A program made the translations under genes and the position numbers. A stretch of DNA of 40,706 nt from NCBI GenBank assembly GCA_938001865.1, contig CALLAW010000027.1:1-40706 (forward strand), given 5' to 3'. Shown here piece after piece: positions 1 through 8,043 of this stretch (the stretch's first letter is position 1; every line of letters begins with the position of its first letter). Source of the DNA: an uncultured Saprospiraceae bacterium. GTDB lineage: Bacteria; Bacteroidota; Bacteroidia; Chitinophagales; Saprospiraceae. The notes below the pieces were generated by a model. It was not told the origin of the DNA and did no database searches. It saw nothing but the letters and a program-made list of their open reading frames with translations.

Positions 1-600
1 CTCACCAAAGCCATCCATATCTTGGTCTAGATAGTAAATTAGCGGATCTAATCCTTCATCAATGTTCCCATCACAATTATTGTCGATACCATCGCAGATC
101 TCAGTAGTACCTGGATTGATCTCAGCATTGCTATCATCACAATCTTCATCTGAGTCGAATCCGTCATTGTCTTCATCGATGACAAGTGCAATGCCGTCAC
201 AATCTTCGTCGATAGCATTATTTGGGATTTCTATCGCCTCTGGATAGATAGCAGGATCAGTATCATCACAGTCACCAGAGAGGAGAGATGTTCCATTGGG
301 TTGATTACAAGACTCTACGCCATCACTGATCTCACCAAAGCCATCCATATCTTGGTCTAGATAGTAAATTAGCGGATCCAATCCTTCATCAATGTTCCCA
401 TCACAATTATTGTCGATACCATCGCAGATCTCAGTAGTACCTGGATTGATCTCAGCATTGCTATCATTACAGTCTTCATCTGAGTCGAATCCATCATTGT
501 CTTCATCGATGACAAGTGCAATGCCGTCACAATCTTCGTCGATAGCATTATTAGGAATCTCGACAGCCATCGGATTGATAGCAGGGTCAGTATCATCACA
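1..600 (-). repeat. 330-bp in-frame tandem repeat encoding MopE-like units
   Basis: The stretch from 1 recurs from 331, a period of 330 bp or 110 codons. By eye, the first roughly 220 bp of the two copies differ at only four positions; similarity falls off near 223-300 and 553-600. Each unit encodes ICDGIDNNCDGNIDEG, then a segment with YYLDQDMDGFGE, then a Cys-containing spacer. The number of further copies to the left cannot be seen. Confidence 0.9.
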
Positions 601-3108
601 GTCAGTGGTGACACATTGGGTTAAGTCTATTTCTGCCAATAGGACACATTGATCAGAGAAGTAGAGTTTCTCCACTTCAGGTAGGTCATAATATAAGTAT
701 GTTAGATCTGGCTGTCCAGTTGGACTCTGTATGATGTCAGCTACCTGTATGATGTTACTGCAGTCTTTGTCAGTACTTAGTGTTGGTGTAGATATTGTAG
801 ATTTGTTTACTGTGAAACTCAAGGTATCACAAGTACGAGCCTTGAAGTGTGATAGAAATTCTGAATTGATAAATTGAGTGTTGATTTGAGATAACGTCGG
901 TATATGATTCGCATAGCCATCATTGTCTTCATCTCTGCCGAGGAAATTATCACAATCACAGTTACTGAAGTAGTTAGTGTTTGTCCCTATTCTTCTATTG
1001 AGACTATCCAAGGTGCAGACATGACTCGTCCCTCCCTCAAATCCAGACGAATGTCTAAAGATACCTGACTGGAGGTCTCCTACACCTTCCATCCATCGCA
1101 GGATATCTGCTGGCGAAGATGATACTAAAGGTTCAAGTTCAAGATACCATACACTATCTTGAATCATATTTTCAACTCGATATTTTTCTGTTACCACATA
1201 AGTTTTAGTAGTACCAAATGTTTCTAAGTCAACATTATCACCAACCTTCCGTGTAAAATCACAGATAAGGCGATCAGCAGTGTCTTCATTACCGGGCAAA
1301 TAGAGTCTCCCATTCTCCCAGAGATATGGTTCACTTTCGAGGTATTCATATGTTGATACAAATTCTCTAATTTGCACTCCTGTCCAATAACTTGAATTAA
1401 TCACTTGCTTCCAACCAACGTATGGAAACTCTATATAGGATTCGTCGATATTGCCGTCACAATTATTGTCTATACCATCATTGGGTATCTCTATTGCATT
1501 TGGATTGACTTCGGCAGCAGTATCATTGCAATCTACTTCTGAGTTATATCCATCTCCGTCCTCATCTATCTCAAGTGCCAAACCGTCACAGTCCTCATCT
1601 ATTTCATTATTAGGAATCTCTTGTGCATCGGGATTGATTTCTGGATTATTATCATCGCAATCCTCTTGGTATGGCCATCCATCACTATCTTGATCGATGT
1701 CAAATGTAAAGTCAGCAAGTACAGGATAGTGATCCGAGGCAATTTGAGAATCCTCTCTCTCTATGTCATTATTGAATCTATCGGCTGCTGTAAATCCCTC
1801 TGATGCTACGACAAGAGAATTCGTCAATTTGAGATAATCACCACCGTAGATAATAAAGTCAAGTCTTCCAGGTGCATAACTTCCATTGGGATTGTTCCAT
1901 GTGTAATTATATGGGATGCCAGAGCATCGTGGCGCAGCATCGATATAATTACTGCCATTATGGTCTGGAATGAAGTCTGACCCGTATGCAGCTTGGTCTA
2001 CGATATCCCCATCCGTAAGGCTCTCAAGATTCTGAGATAGCCCCACCAAGTTAAGATCGCCAGTGATGATAACTGGTGTATCCTCTGATGCCAAAAATCC
2101 AAATTCTTCATCTCTGATCCTAGATAAGATATGATCAATTTCTTCTTGTCTTTCCATGTCATTGTCACAGCACGGTAAGTGGGCATTGATTATTACGAGT
2201 TGGCTACCATCATCAAAGACTAGAAGATTTGCTGTGTTGCCATCTATTGCGATACCAGCTTCGTATTGGATGCCTTCTATGCAGAGTTTGGTATCTGATT
2301 GGTAAGAGGTACAGTACCAATCTCCATCATCATCCCAGAGTTGATTGAGGACAGTTGCAGCTTCGCTATCCGTTCCGATCATCTCTTGGAATGCAATGAT
2401 GTCAGGTCGTGCTAGCGTTAGGAGTTTTTGTTGAATTGGTCCATTGGTAGTATTGAAAAAATTATTGGACTTTACATTATAGCTGATGAGTCTGAAGTTA
2501 TCTTCTTGCTTATCAAATGTGTATGGAATATCCTCTCTATTTTGAAAATCCCATGTATATGCAATCCCACCCGCTGCATCAGGGACGATATCTCCATCAT
2601 CGACAGAGTTACGTATGACGATTGAGATTTGACTTCCAAGACTCATAGGTCCTATGTCATTTTGAAACCCTCTATTGATAGAAAATTCAAATGTACTAGA
2701 GGTGACTGTAGGGGCAGGTATGATGCCTAGCGTACTGTGATTGACATTGATAAATTGATCAGGAAAATTTATAAACCCATTTCTGTCACCAAAGTAATAG
2801 GAGATCTCTGATCCGATACCGTGCACTGGATATCCTGTCTCTGGATTATTATCAGCATCGATAAATACTGTGATATTTTCTGAATCAAGAAGATCGATTT
2901 CTTTATTGAGTGTTACCTGGATAAAGAGATCATCTGCATTATTTGTAATAGCGACTGACTGGATGTCTATCTCATGATCATCATTGTCATCATCAGTCAT
3001 GCTGACCTGTGTCCAATCGTCAAATTGGCCATCAATTCGGATTTGTCCAGTGAGACATAGCGAAAGAATAGTGAGAAGTAATACAAGTGATGGTGTGAGG
3101 TTTTTCAT
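1..3108 (-). CDS. Secreted EEP-family nuclease/phosphatase with MopE-like repeats (partial, runs off left edge)
   Basis: The frame is open for 1036 codons, from an ATG at 3108 to the left edge, where it is still open. Order seen: signal peptide (about 1-21); a beta-rich module starting IDGQFDDW that resembles CBM9/DOMON-type domains (about 22-200); an EEP domain (about 206-469) with the expected residues in YNVKSNN, AFQEM, GDLNL, GRLDF and ASDHYP; then Asp/Cys repeats of the MopE type (DCDD..., GIDNNCDGNIDE). A different module at about 556-830 with KVGD and WMEGVGD motifs interrupts the repeats. EEP enzymes cut phosphodiesters or phosphomonoesters with Mg2+; the substrate here is unknown. 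The missing C-terminus probably holds a T9SS sorting domain (inference). It lies 63 bp behind a paralogue on the same strand. Confidence 0.88.
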   Translation of the reverse strand, partial: MKNLTPSLVLLLTILSLCLTGQIRIDGQFDDWTQVSMTDDDNDDHEIDIQSVAITNNADDLFIQVTLNKEIDLLDSENITVFIDADNNPETGYPVHGIGSEISYYFGDRNGFINFPDQFINVNHSTLGIIPAPTVTSSTFEFSINRGFQNDIGPMSLGSQISIVIRNSVDDGDIVPDAAGGIAYTWDFQNREDIPYTFDKQEDNFRLISYNVKSNNFFNTTNGPIQQKLLTLARPDIIAFQEMIGTDSEAATVLNQLWDDDGDWYCTSYQSDTKLCIEGIQYEAGIAIDGNTANLLVFDDGSQLVIINAHLPCCDNDMERQEEIDHILSRIRDEEFGFLASEDTPVIITGDLNLVGLSQNLESLTDGDIVDQAAYGSDFIPDHNGSNYIDAAPRCSGIPYNYTWNNPNGSYAPGRLDFIIYGGDYLKLTNSLVVASEGFTAADRFNNDIEREDSQIASDHYPVLADFTFDIDQDSDGWPYQEDCDDNNPEINPDAQEIPNNEIDEDCDGLALEIDEDGDGYNSEVDCNDTAAEVNPNAIEIPNDGIDNNCDGNIDESYIEFPYVGWKQVINSSYWTGVQIREFVSTYEYLESEPYLWENGRLYLPGNEDTADRLICDFTRKVGDNVDLETFGTTKTYVVTEKYRVENMIQDSVWYLELEPLVSSSPADILRWMEGVGDLQSGIFRHSSGFEGGTSHVCTLDSLNRRIGTNTNYFSNCDCDNFLGRDEDNDGYANHIPTLSQINTQFINSEFLSHFKARTCDTLSFTVNKSTISTPTLSTDKDCSNIIQVADIIQSPTGQPDLTYLYYDLPEVEKLYFSDQCVLLAEIDLTQCVTTDCDDTDPAINPMAVEIPNNAIDEDCDGIALVIDEDNDGFDSDEDCNDSNAEINPGTTEICDGIDNNCDGNIDEGLDPLIYYLDQDMDGFGEISDGVESCNQPNGTSLLSGDCDDTDPAIYPEAIEIPNNAIDEDCDGIALVIDEDNDGFDSDEDCDDSNAEINPGTTEICDGIDNNCDGNIDEGLDPLIYYLDQDMDGFGE

Positions 3109-3171
3109 AGGTCTGTAAGCTGATAGTATTGATAAGACTGTAATGACTCCACATTCGCTGCCTTGCTGGTC

Positions 3172-4842
3172 TTATCGCTGTATGATGAATGGCTGAGTTA
3201 TCCAGCGCTGCTTAGTGATGACTCTGATAAGATAATATCCATCTTGGAGATGACTCACATCTATATTGACGTCTTGTGGATGAGGGTGTGTCCGATGGAT
3301 AAGATGTCGACCGTGCAAGTCGATAACCGTGACACTCTCTACTTGCGTAAATGCGTCTAAATCTATAGTCATGAGATCAGTAACTGGACTTGGGATGACC
3401 TTGATCTGTTCACTTACGACGGGGTCTACGGATACCGTTGTGTTGAACTTAAAGTCAGCGACAATTGGGAGATGATCAGAAGCTCTTGTTGTGGACTGAT
3501 GACTCAAGTTATGCTCTTGGAGTAGAGCATCAGAGAGTCCTGCAGTATTCATCACATATCCATTCTCAAGATTCAGAGAAGTGTCGGAGTAGAGGAATAA
3601 ATCCAACTTGCCTGGAGCAAAACTCGAAAATGGATTGTACCATGTATGATTACTTGGTAGGTGTGGGTGCAAGAGATTCGCATCGGATAATCCACTCCCA
3701 TCACTGTCAAGTGATGCATCTGATCCAAATGTTGAATTAAACAAAATATCGCCAGTAAGTAGACTGATGTATTGTTGACTATCGCCTACGAGGTTGTAAT
3801 CACCTGTAATGATAAGTGGTGTATCTTGATCAAAGTCAAAACTCAAGGTACCATTGGTATTCCGATCTCTAAGTACAGAGAGTAGACGATCAACTTCTTC
3901 TTGTCTTTCTTGATCTTTGTCACAACATGGAAAGTGGACATTGACCACAATGAGTGGCTCACCATTTACCTGGAGTAAAGAGATCTCGTTGCCATCGATT
4001 GCATCCGTGCCTATCACATCATGAGTGGTGAAGAGATGGACATCAGACCAGTGATGGATCGTATTCCAGCCGGTAGGACTAGGCAGTATCTGATCTAGTG
4101 ACTGTTCTATCTCTTGTGATGAATGATCATATATTTCTTGAAATGCAATGATGTCAGGATTCAAGGCTTGGATGATTTGGCGTTGGTCATCTTGAGTTTC
4201 TGACTCAAACCATCCATCAAATTTGACATTGTAGGATACTATTCTGAAATCAGCAGCAGACACTTTATCAAATGAATACTCAAGCTCAGTTCGCTGGTTG
4301 TTTTGCATTGTGTACTCGATTGGACCAATATGATCACTGGAGTTACTTCCGTTGTCAATATAGCATCGAATCACTTGAGATTGTCTTAGGTCGAGCCCTG
4401 GGCTGTTTTTACTCAAGGCAAATTCGTACCAATTGGAAGATGTCGTCGGTGCAATGTATAGGTCTAGATCATCATGATTGACACTACCATCTAACTCTGA
4501 TAATCCATATCTCTCAGCAAAGAAGTAGGTAAGCTCTGCACCAATACCTTGGATCGATAATCCAGTCCCAGGATTGTTATCACTGTCTAGATAGAGAGTG
4601 AGATCTTGCTGCTCATCGAGGTTCCACTCTCTATCTGTCTCTAATCTGAAATAAAGAAAGTCAGTATCATCAGTCATGTTGAGAGTCAGGATGTCCATTT
4701 GATTAGAACTTACATCACCTTCATCATTGACTATTACAGTACCTATCTCCCAGTCAGTCTGTAATCCATCTATAATTGCTTGGCTTGTACAGTCTAAGCA
4801 GATCAAGAGTAGTATGAATGCAATGTACGATTTGGATGCCAT
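3172..4842 (-). CDS. Secreted EEP-family nuclease/phosphatase with T9SS C-terminal sorting domain
   Basis: An ATG at 4872 would give 566 residues; I prefer the ATG at 4842, giving 556. The inner start produces a compact signal peptide (MASKSYIAFILLLICLDC), and a possible -7 box at 4885-4878 would place transcription start near 4872. Using 566-residue numbering, a CBM9/DOMON-like module (IIDGLQTDW) precedes an EEP domain at about 207-466 with YNVKFDGW, AFQEIYD, GDYNLVGD, GKLDLFLY and ASDHLPIVADF. About 80 C-terminal residues (VIPSPVTDLMTIDL to the end) fit a type A T9SS sorting domain, so export and surface anchoring or release are expected. The next gene downstream is its paralogue. The substrate cannot be read from the sequence; extracellular nucleic acid or phosphoester scavenging is plausible. 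Confidence 0.88.
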   Translation of the reverse strand: MASKSYIAFILLLICLDCTSQAIIDGLQTDWEIGTVIVNDEGDVSSNQMDILTLNMTDDTDFLYFRLETDREWNLDEQQDLTLYLDSDNNPGTGLSIQGIGAELTYFFAERYGLSELDGSVNHDDLDLYIAPTTSSNWYEFALSKNSPGLDLRQSQVIRCYIDNGSNSSDHIGPIEYTMQNNQRTELEYSFDKVSAADFRIVSYNVKFDGWFESETQDDQRQIIQALNPDIIAFQEIYDHSSQEIEQSLDQILPSPTGWNTIHHWSDVHLFTTHDVIGTDAIDGNEISLLQVNGEPLIVVNVHFPCCDKDQERQEEVDRLLSVLRDRNTNGTLSFDFDQDTPLIITGDYNLVGDSQQYISLLTGDILFNSTFGSDASLDSDGSGLSDANLLHPHLPSNHTWYNPFSSFAPGKLDLFLYSDTSLNLENGYVMNTAGLSDALLQEHNLSHQSTTRASDHLPIVADFKFNTTVSVDPVVSEQIKVIPSPVTDLMTIDLDAFTQVESVTVIDLHGRHLIHRTHPHPQDVNIDVSHLQDGYYLIRVITKQRWITQPFIIQR

Positions 4843-4877
4843 AGGGTTGATAATGTTGAGTGCTGAGAGCATAACAG

Positions 4878-4910
4878 TAAAGATATGAAATTGTTAGTAG
4901 GTATAACCAA
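4878..4910 (-). promoter_or_regulatory. Possible promoter of the EEP/T9SS gene
   Basis: On the minus strand TATCTTTA (4885-4878) resembles the Bacteroidota -7 box TAnnTTTG with one mismatch, and a TTG (4910-4908) lies 22 bp upstream. If used, transcription would begin near 4872, which favours the ATG at 4842. Assigned by eye only. Confidence 0.3.
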
Positions 4911-4960
4911 TCTGACTCATATGATATTTGATAGTAATTAGCAATTGAGTATTGAATAGA

Positions 4961-5665
4961 TCATCCTAATTCTAAGGTCTCTAGCATCCGTTGGAACTCT
5001 TGCATCGGAGGAGTGCTTATCATCATCAACTCTTCTGTGATTGGATGGTGGAGTTGGAGCTGCTGAGCATGGAGCATCATACTCGTCATATTCCATCGTT
5101 GTTTGAAGAGTTTGTTTTGCTTGTTACATCCATGAGGTCTATCGCCTATGATAGGATGATAGATGTGCTTGAGATGTTTGCGTATCTGATGAAATCTGCC
5201 TGTGAGTGGCTTGACTTTGACTAAGGAGTAGCGACTTGTTTGAAATTTCCCGTGAGGGACATCAATCTCTGATTGCTTGAGTACTTTGATCCGAGTGATC
5301 GCATGTTGAGTCTTGCCTCGATCGTTGGTGAGTGCATAGTCTATGGTCATCTCGACTTGTGGTAGATGACCTCTACAGATGGCAAGATATGTTTTGGTGA
5401 TTTGTCCAGTCTTGAATTGTTCATGGATGGTTTTGGCTACTTCGGATGAGTAAGCAAAGAGTAAGATACCACTCGTCTTCCGATCTAATCTATGGATGGG
5501 GTAGAGATACTTGCCGACTTGTTTACTAAGTGATTGGAGTACAAATACGGTATCTCGAGACAGAGAAGTACGATGTACTAGTATATCTGGTGGCTTGCAT
5601 ATCGCAATGAATGAATCGTCTTGATAGAGTACTTCGAATGTCGGTATTTCTATGACTTCTTCCAA
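4961..5665 (-). CDS. truC: RluA-family pseudouridine synthase, TruC-like
   Basis: The 234-residue protein carries the catalytic motif of the RluA family, HRLDRKTSG, whose Asp attacks the uracil ring. Other matches to TruC, which modifies U65 of tRNA(Ile1) and tRNA(Asp) in E. coli, are LVHRTSLSRDT near the N-terminus, GRFHQIRKHLKHIYHPIIGD and MMLHAQQL near the C-terminus. Its length is close to the usual 240-260 and no S4 domain precedes it, as expected for TruC. The start at 5665 overlaps the end of the upstream gene by 16 bp, so the two are likely translationally coupled in an operon with the aminotransferase. The family is certain; TruC rather than another RluA member is likely. Confidence 0.85.
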   Translation of the reverse strand: MEEVIEIPTFEVLYQDDSFIAICKPPDILVHRTSLSRDTVFVLQSLSKQVGKYLYPIHRLDRKTSGILLFAYSSEVAKTIHEQFKTGQITKTYLAICRGHLPQVEMTIDYALTNDRGKTQHAITRIKVLKQSEIDVPHGKFQTSRYSLVKVKPLTGRFHQIRKHLKHIYHPIIGDRPHGCNKQNKLFKQRWNMTSMMLHAQQLQLHHPITEELMMISTPPMQEFQRMLETLELG

Positions 5666-6099
5666 TGTTGGATTGCTTTCCAGAGTTCCATTTTCTTCCC
5701 TTTATCATCTACAAACTCTGCAAGACCAAATGTGAACACCCACTCTTGATGATCAAAGATGGCGAGAGTATTCAGCCTATGTTGCATCTGAGTTGTCATC
5801 AAAGAAGAGAGATCACCAAAGACGAGTATCCTTTGGCTTTCAAGATCTCTTATATTTGAAAATTTGATCGTTTGACCTTTGCTTACAGCGATGAGATTGG
5901 TATCCTTCCCGTAATTGTAGCCAAGAGCTGAGATGATATTACTCAAGAGATCCGCATTAGTCTCGTCGAAGAGTTCATCTTCGTCACTGATGACTGTGAT
6001 CGCATACTCACTTCCACTTGGGAGCATTATTTCTTTGATCTCTGGCACTTCAAAGAGTACCGAATCAAAGAATTGATCTTCTAATATGAGGTCTTTCAT
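5650..6099 (-). CDS. Uncharacterised 149-residue protein between aminotransferase and truC
   Basis: I do not recognise this protein with confidence. It is 149 residues, acidic, without a signal peptide or membrane segment, so probably cytoplasmic. Visible features are an N-terminal stretch around LPSGSEYAITVI, a central DLLSNIISALGY, a hydrophobic strand ILVFGDLSSLM, and a C-terminal KKMELWKAIQHWKK. The pattern of a central SNIISALG helix, an LVFG strand and a Lys/Trp-containing last helix recalls the psi subunit (HolD) of DNA polymerase III and the uracil-DNA-glycosylase-like fold. That is a weak impression, not an identification. It starts 6 bp after the aminotransferase stop and overlaps truC by 16 bp, so it is a co-transcribed, real gene. 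Confidence 0.75.
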   Translation of the reverse strand: MKDLILEDQFFDSVLFEVPEIKEIMLPSGSEYAITVISDEDELFDETNADLLSNIISALGYNYGKDTNLIAVSKGQTIKFSNIRDLESQRILVFGDLSSLMTTQMQHRLNTLAIFDHQEWVFTFGLAEFVDDKGKKMELWKAIQHWKKS

Positions 6100-6105
6100 T
6101 CGATG

Positions 6106-7314
6106 CTAGGCAAATTTTGCTAGACAGGTTTTTATCCTGGTGAGTGCTTCGGTTAATACTTCTTCTGATGATGCATATGAGATCCGGAAGCAGTTATCGT
6201 CTCCAAATGCACTCCCTGTCACTGCGGCTACATGTGCTTGCTGGAGTATAATCTCACAAAAACTATTAGCGTCTGTGATCGTAAATACTCCGTCAGTCTT
6301 GCCAAAATAGTAACTAATATCGGCAAAGAAGTAAAATGCTCCTTTGGGATCATTAGCCACGATACCTGGGATATCATCTAAGAGTGACTTGACTAGTGTC
6401 TTTCTTTTGAGATATGCTGCTTTCATTTCCAATGTAGGTCTGAGATCACTACTGAGAGCATGAGCAGCGGCTTTTTGGCCAAATGCTGTTGCTCCAGAGG
6501 TGAACTGTCCTTGCACTTTCTTACATGCATCTGCAATCCACTTAGGAGCTCCCATGTATCCAAGTCTCCATCCTGTCATTGCAAATCCCTTTGACATCCC
6601 ATTGACAGTGATGGTTTGATCTTTGACTTTGTCAAATGTCCCAATACTTGCATGGGCTTCAGTGAAGTTGATATGTTCGTATATCTCGTCGCTGATGATA
6701 AATAGATCATCATACTTATCGATGACATCTACGAGCTCTTCGAGTTCGTCTTTGGTGTAGACTGAGCCTGTAGGGTTACAAGGTGATGAAAATAGGATCG
6801 CTTTGGTCTTAGGATTTATCGCTTGATCTAGTTGCTTAGCACTCACCTTGAAGTCAGCTGAGATATCAGCATGAAGGCTCACTGGTGTCCCTCCTGCAAA
6901 CTTTACGATCTCAGAGTAGCTCACCCAATATGGAGCAAAGATTATGACTTCATCACCAGGGTTGAGCAGGGCAAGACAGATATTGGCAATAGATTGCTTA
7001 GCACCATTGGAGACTACGATTTCGTCCGTGGTAAACTCAAGATTGTTATCTCGTTTGAATTTAGTAACGATTGCTTCCCTTAGCTCGATTAGTCCTGGTA
7101 CTGGGGTGTATTTGGTATAACCATCATCAAGGGCTTGCTTAGCTGCATCTTTGATATGCTGAGGTGTGTCGAAGTCTGGTTCTCCGAGACTTAGGCTGAT
7201 CACATCCTTGCCTTCTGCCTTCATTGCTCTTGCCATACCAGCCATCTTTATCGTTGCTGATTCGGACATGTTACGTACCTTATCTGAGAGGTATTGAGAC
7301 TTATCTGTTGCCAT
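6106..7314 (-). CDS. aspC: PLP-dependent class I aminotransferase, aspartate aminotransferase type
   Basis: This 402-residue protein is a complete fold-type I aminotransferase, close in length to the AspB/Thermus-type aspartate aminotransferases. Seen are SNGAKQSIANICLALL, the substrate-side FAPYWVSY, the PLP-contacting SSPCNPTGSVY and SDEIYEHI, the Schiff-base lysine at residue 242 in NGMSKGFAMTGWRLG, and the carboxylate-binding Arg in CFRISYASS. It would interconvert aspartate and 2-oxoglutarate with oxaloacetate and glutamate, though related enzymes accept other amino acids. It leads an operon with the 149-residue gene and truC and is divergent from an asparaginase-domain gene. Together they could pass asparagine to aspartate to oxaloacetate (inference). 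Confidence 0.9.
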   Translation of the reverse strand: MATDKSQYLSDKVRNMSESATIKMAGMARAMKAEGKDVISLSLGEPDFDTPQHIKDAAKQALDDGYTKYTPVPGLIELREAIVTKFKRDNNLEFTTDEIVVSNGAKQSIANICLALLNPGDEVIIFAPYWVSYSEIVKFAGGTPVSLHADISADFKVSAKQLDQAINPKTKAILFSSPCNPTGSVYTKDELEELVDVIDKYDDLFIISDEIYEHINFTEAHASIGTFDKVKDQTITVNGMSKGFAMTGWRLGYMGAPKWIADACKKVQGQFTSGATAFGQKAAAHALSSDLRPTLEMKAAYLKRKTLVKSLLDDIPGIVANDPKGAFYFFADISYYFGKTDGVFTITDANSFCEIILQQAHVAAVTGSAFGDDNCFRISYASSEEVLTEALTRIKTCLAKFA

Positions 7315-7331
7315 CTATGTGTAATTTTTAT

Positions 7332-7339
7332 CAAATGTA
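7332..7339 (-). promoter_or_regulatory. -7 box of aminotransferase promoter
   Basis: On the minus strand TACATTTG matches the Bacteroidota -7 consensus TAnnTTTG and lies about 17 bp upstream of the ATG at 7314. I see no convincing -33 TTG at the usual distance. Confidence 0.5.
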
Positions 7340-7345
7340 TCACTA

Positions 7346-7379
7346 TTTGATTTTTTTATAGAGTTTGAAATTATATTTG
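7346..7379 (+). promoter_or_regulatory. Promoter of the asparaginase-domain gene
   Basis: A TTTG at 7346-7349 and TATATTTG at 7372-7379, separated by 22 bp, fit the Bacteroidota -33/-7 promoter pattern. The -7 box ends 18 bp before the ATG at 7398. It is interleaved with the opposite-facing -7 box of the aminotransferase in an 83-bp divergent spacer. Confidence 0.55.
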
Positions 7380-7397
7380 ATGAAAATATATTAGTAG

Positions 7398-7895
7398 ATG
7401 GTACAAATCTTTGTAACAGGTGGGACATTCGATAAGGATTATAATTTCAAAACAGGTGAATTATACTTTAAGGATACCCACTTACGTGAAATGTTTGAAC
7501 GAGGAAGATGTACTGTTGATCTTGACATCAAGACACTCATGATGGTTGATAGTCTGGAGATGACCGATGAGGACAGGGAGATTATCTCCATCAATTGTGA
7601 AAAAAGCGAGAGCCTAGACATTGTAATCACTCATGGTACAGATACGATGGTTATGACTGCTGCCACGCTAGCCAGTAATATTGAGCTCTCAGGCAAAACA
7701 ATTGTATTGACTGGTGCAATGATTCCCTATGCGTTTGGATCATCGTCAGATGGTTTCTTCAACCTAGGATCGAGCCTTGCCTTTGCTCAGTGCCTGGGTC
7801 CCGGTGTCTATATCGTGATGAACGGGAAGTACTTTGAATGGGACAATGTCAAGAAGAACAAACAGACTGGCTACTTTGAGGTGCTCGAGAGATAA
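7398..7895 (+). CDS. Asparaginase N-terminal-domain protein (single-domain form)
   Basis: The 165-residue protein covers only the N-terminal domain of type I/II L-asparaginases, which are normally about 330 residues. Both conserved threonine motifs are present: FVTGGTFDK at the N-terminus and THGTDTMVMTA in the middle. The LTGAMIPYAFGSSSDGFFNL segment, which completes the domain, is also present. The C-terminal domain is absent. The ORF ends with a normal stop, and the sequence after it shows no continuation in any frame that I recognise. Short asparaginase-domain proteins of this size exist in other bacteria, so it may be a natural compact form. Whether it hydrolyses asparagine is open, because the full-length enzymes build their active site at a subunit interface. 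Confidence 0.82.
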   Translation: MVQIFVTGGTFDKDYNFKTGELYFKDTHLREMFERGRCTVDLDIKTLMMVDSLEMTDEDREIISINCEKSESLDIVITHGTDTMVMTAATLASNIELSGKTIVLTGAMIPYAFGSSSDGFFNLGSSLAFAQCLGPGVYIVMNGKYFEWDNVKKNKQTGYFEVLER

Positions 7896-8043
7896 TATTG
7901 TCTTATCTGCCAGCTGAGTACTGACCTTAGATATCTTGACTGCTGCGATAGGACACTACGATCGCTGATCAGTAAGATTGAGTTTTTTTGTTTAATAGAT
8001 TCAAAAACTAAAATTCTAGATATATTTATATAAAAGTATAAGT

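Noticed and set aside
62-652. Two similar 61- and 86-codon plus-strand frames
   Set aside because: They are antisense shadows of the MopE-like repeats; their mutual similarity is explained by the 330-bp repeat in the real minus-strand frame.
7919-7989. Nested inverted arms (TACTGA/TCAGTA around GCGAT/ATCGC) followed by a T run after the asparaginase-domain gene
   Set aside because: The outer arms are 44 nt apart and the stems are only 5-6 bp, with 8 nt before the T run; too weak to call a terminator.
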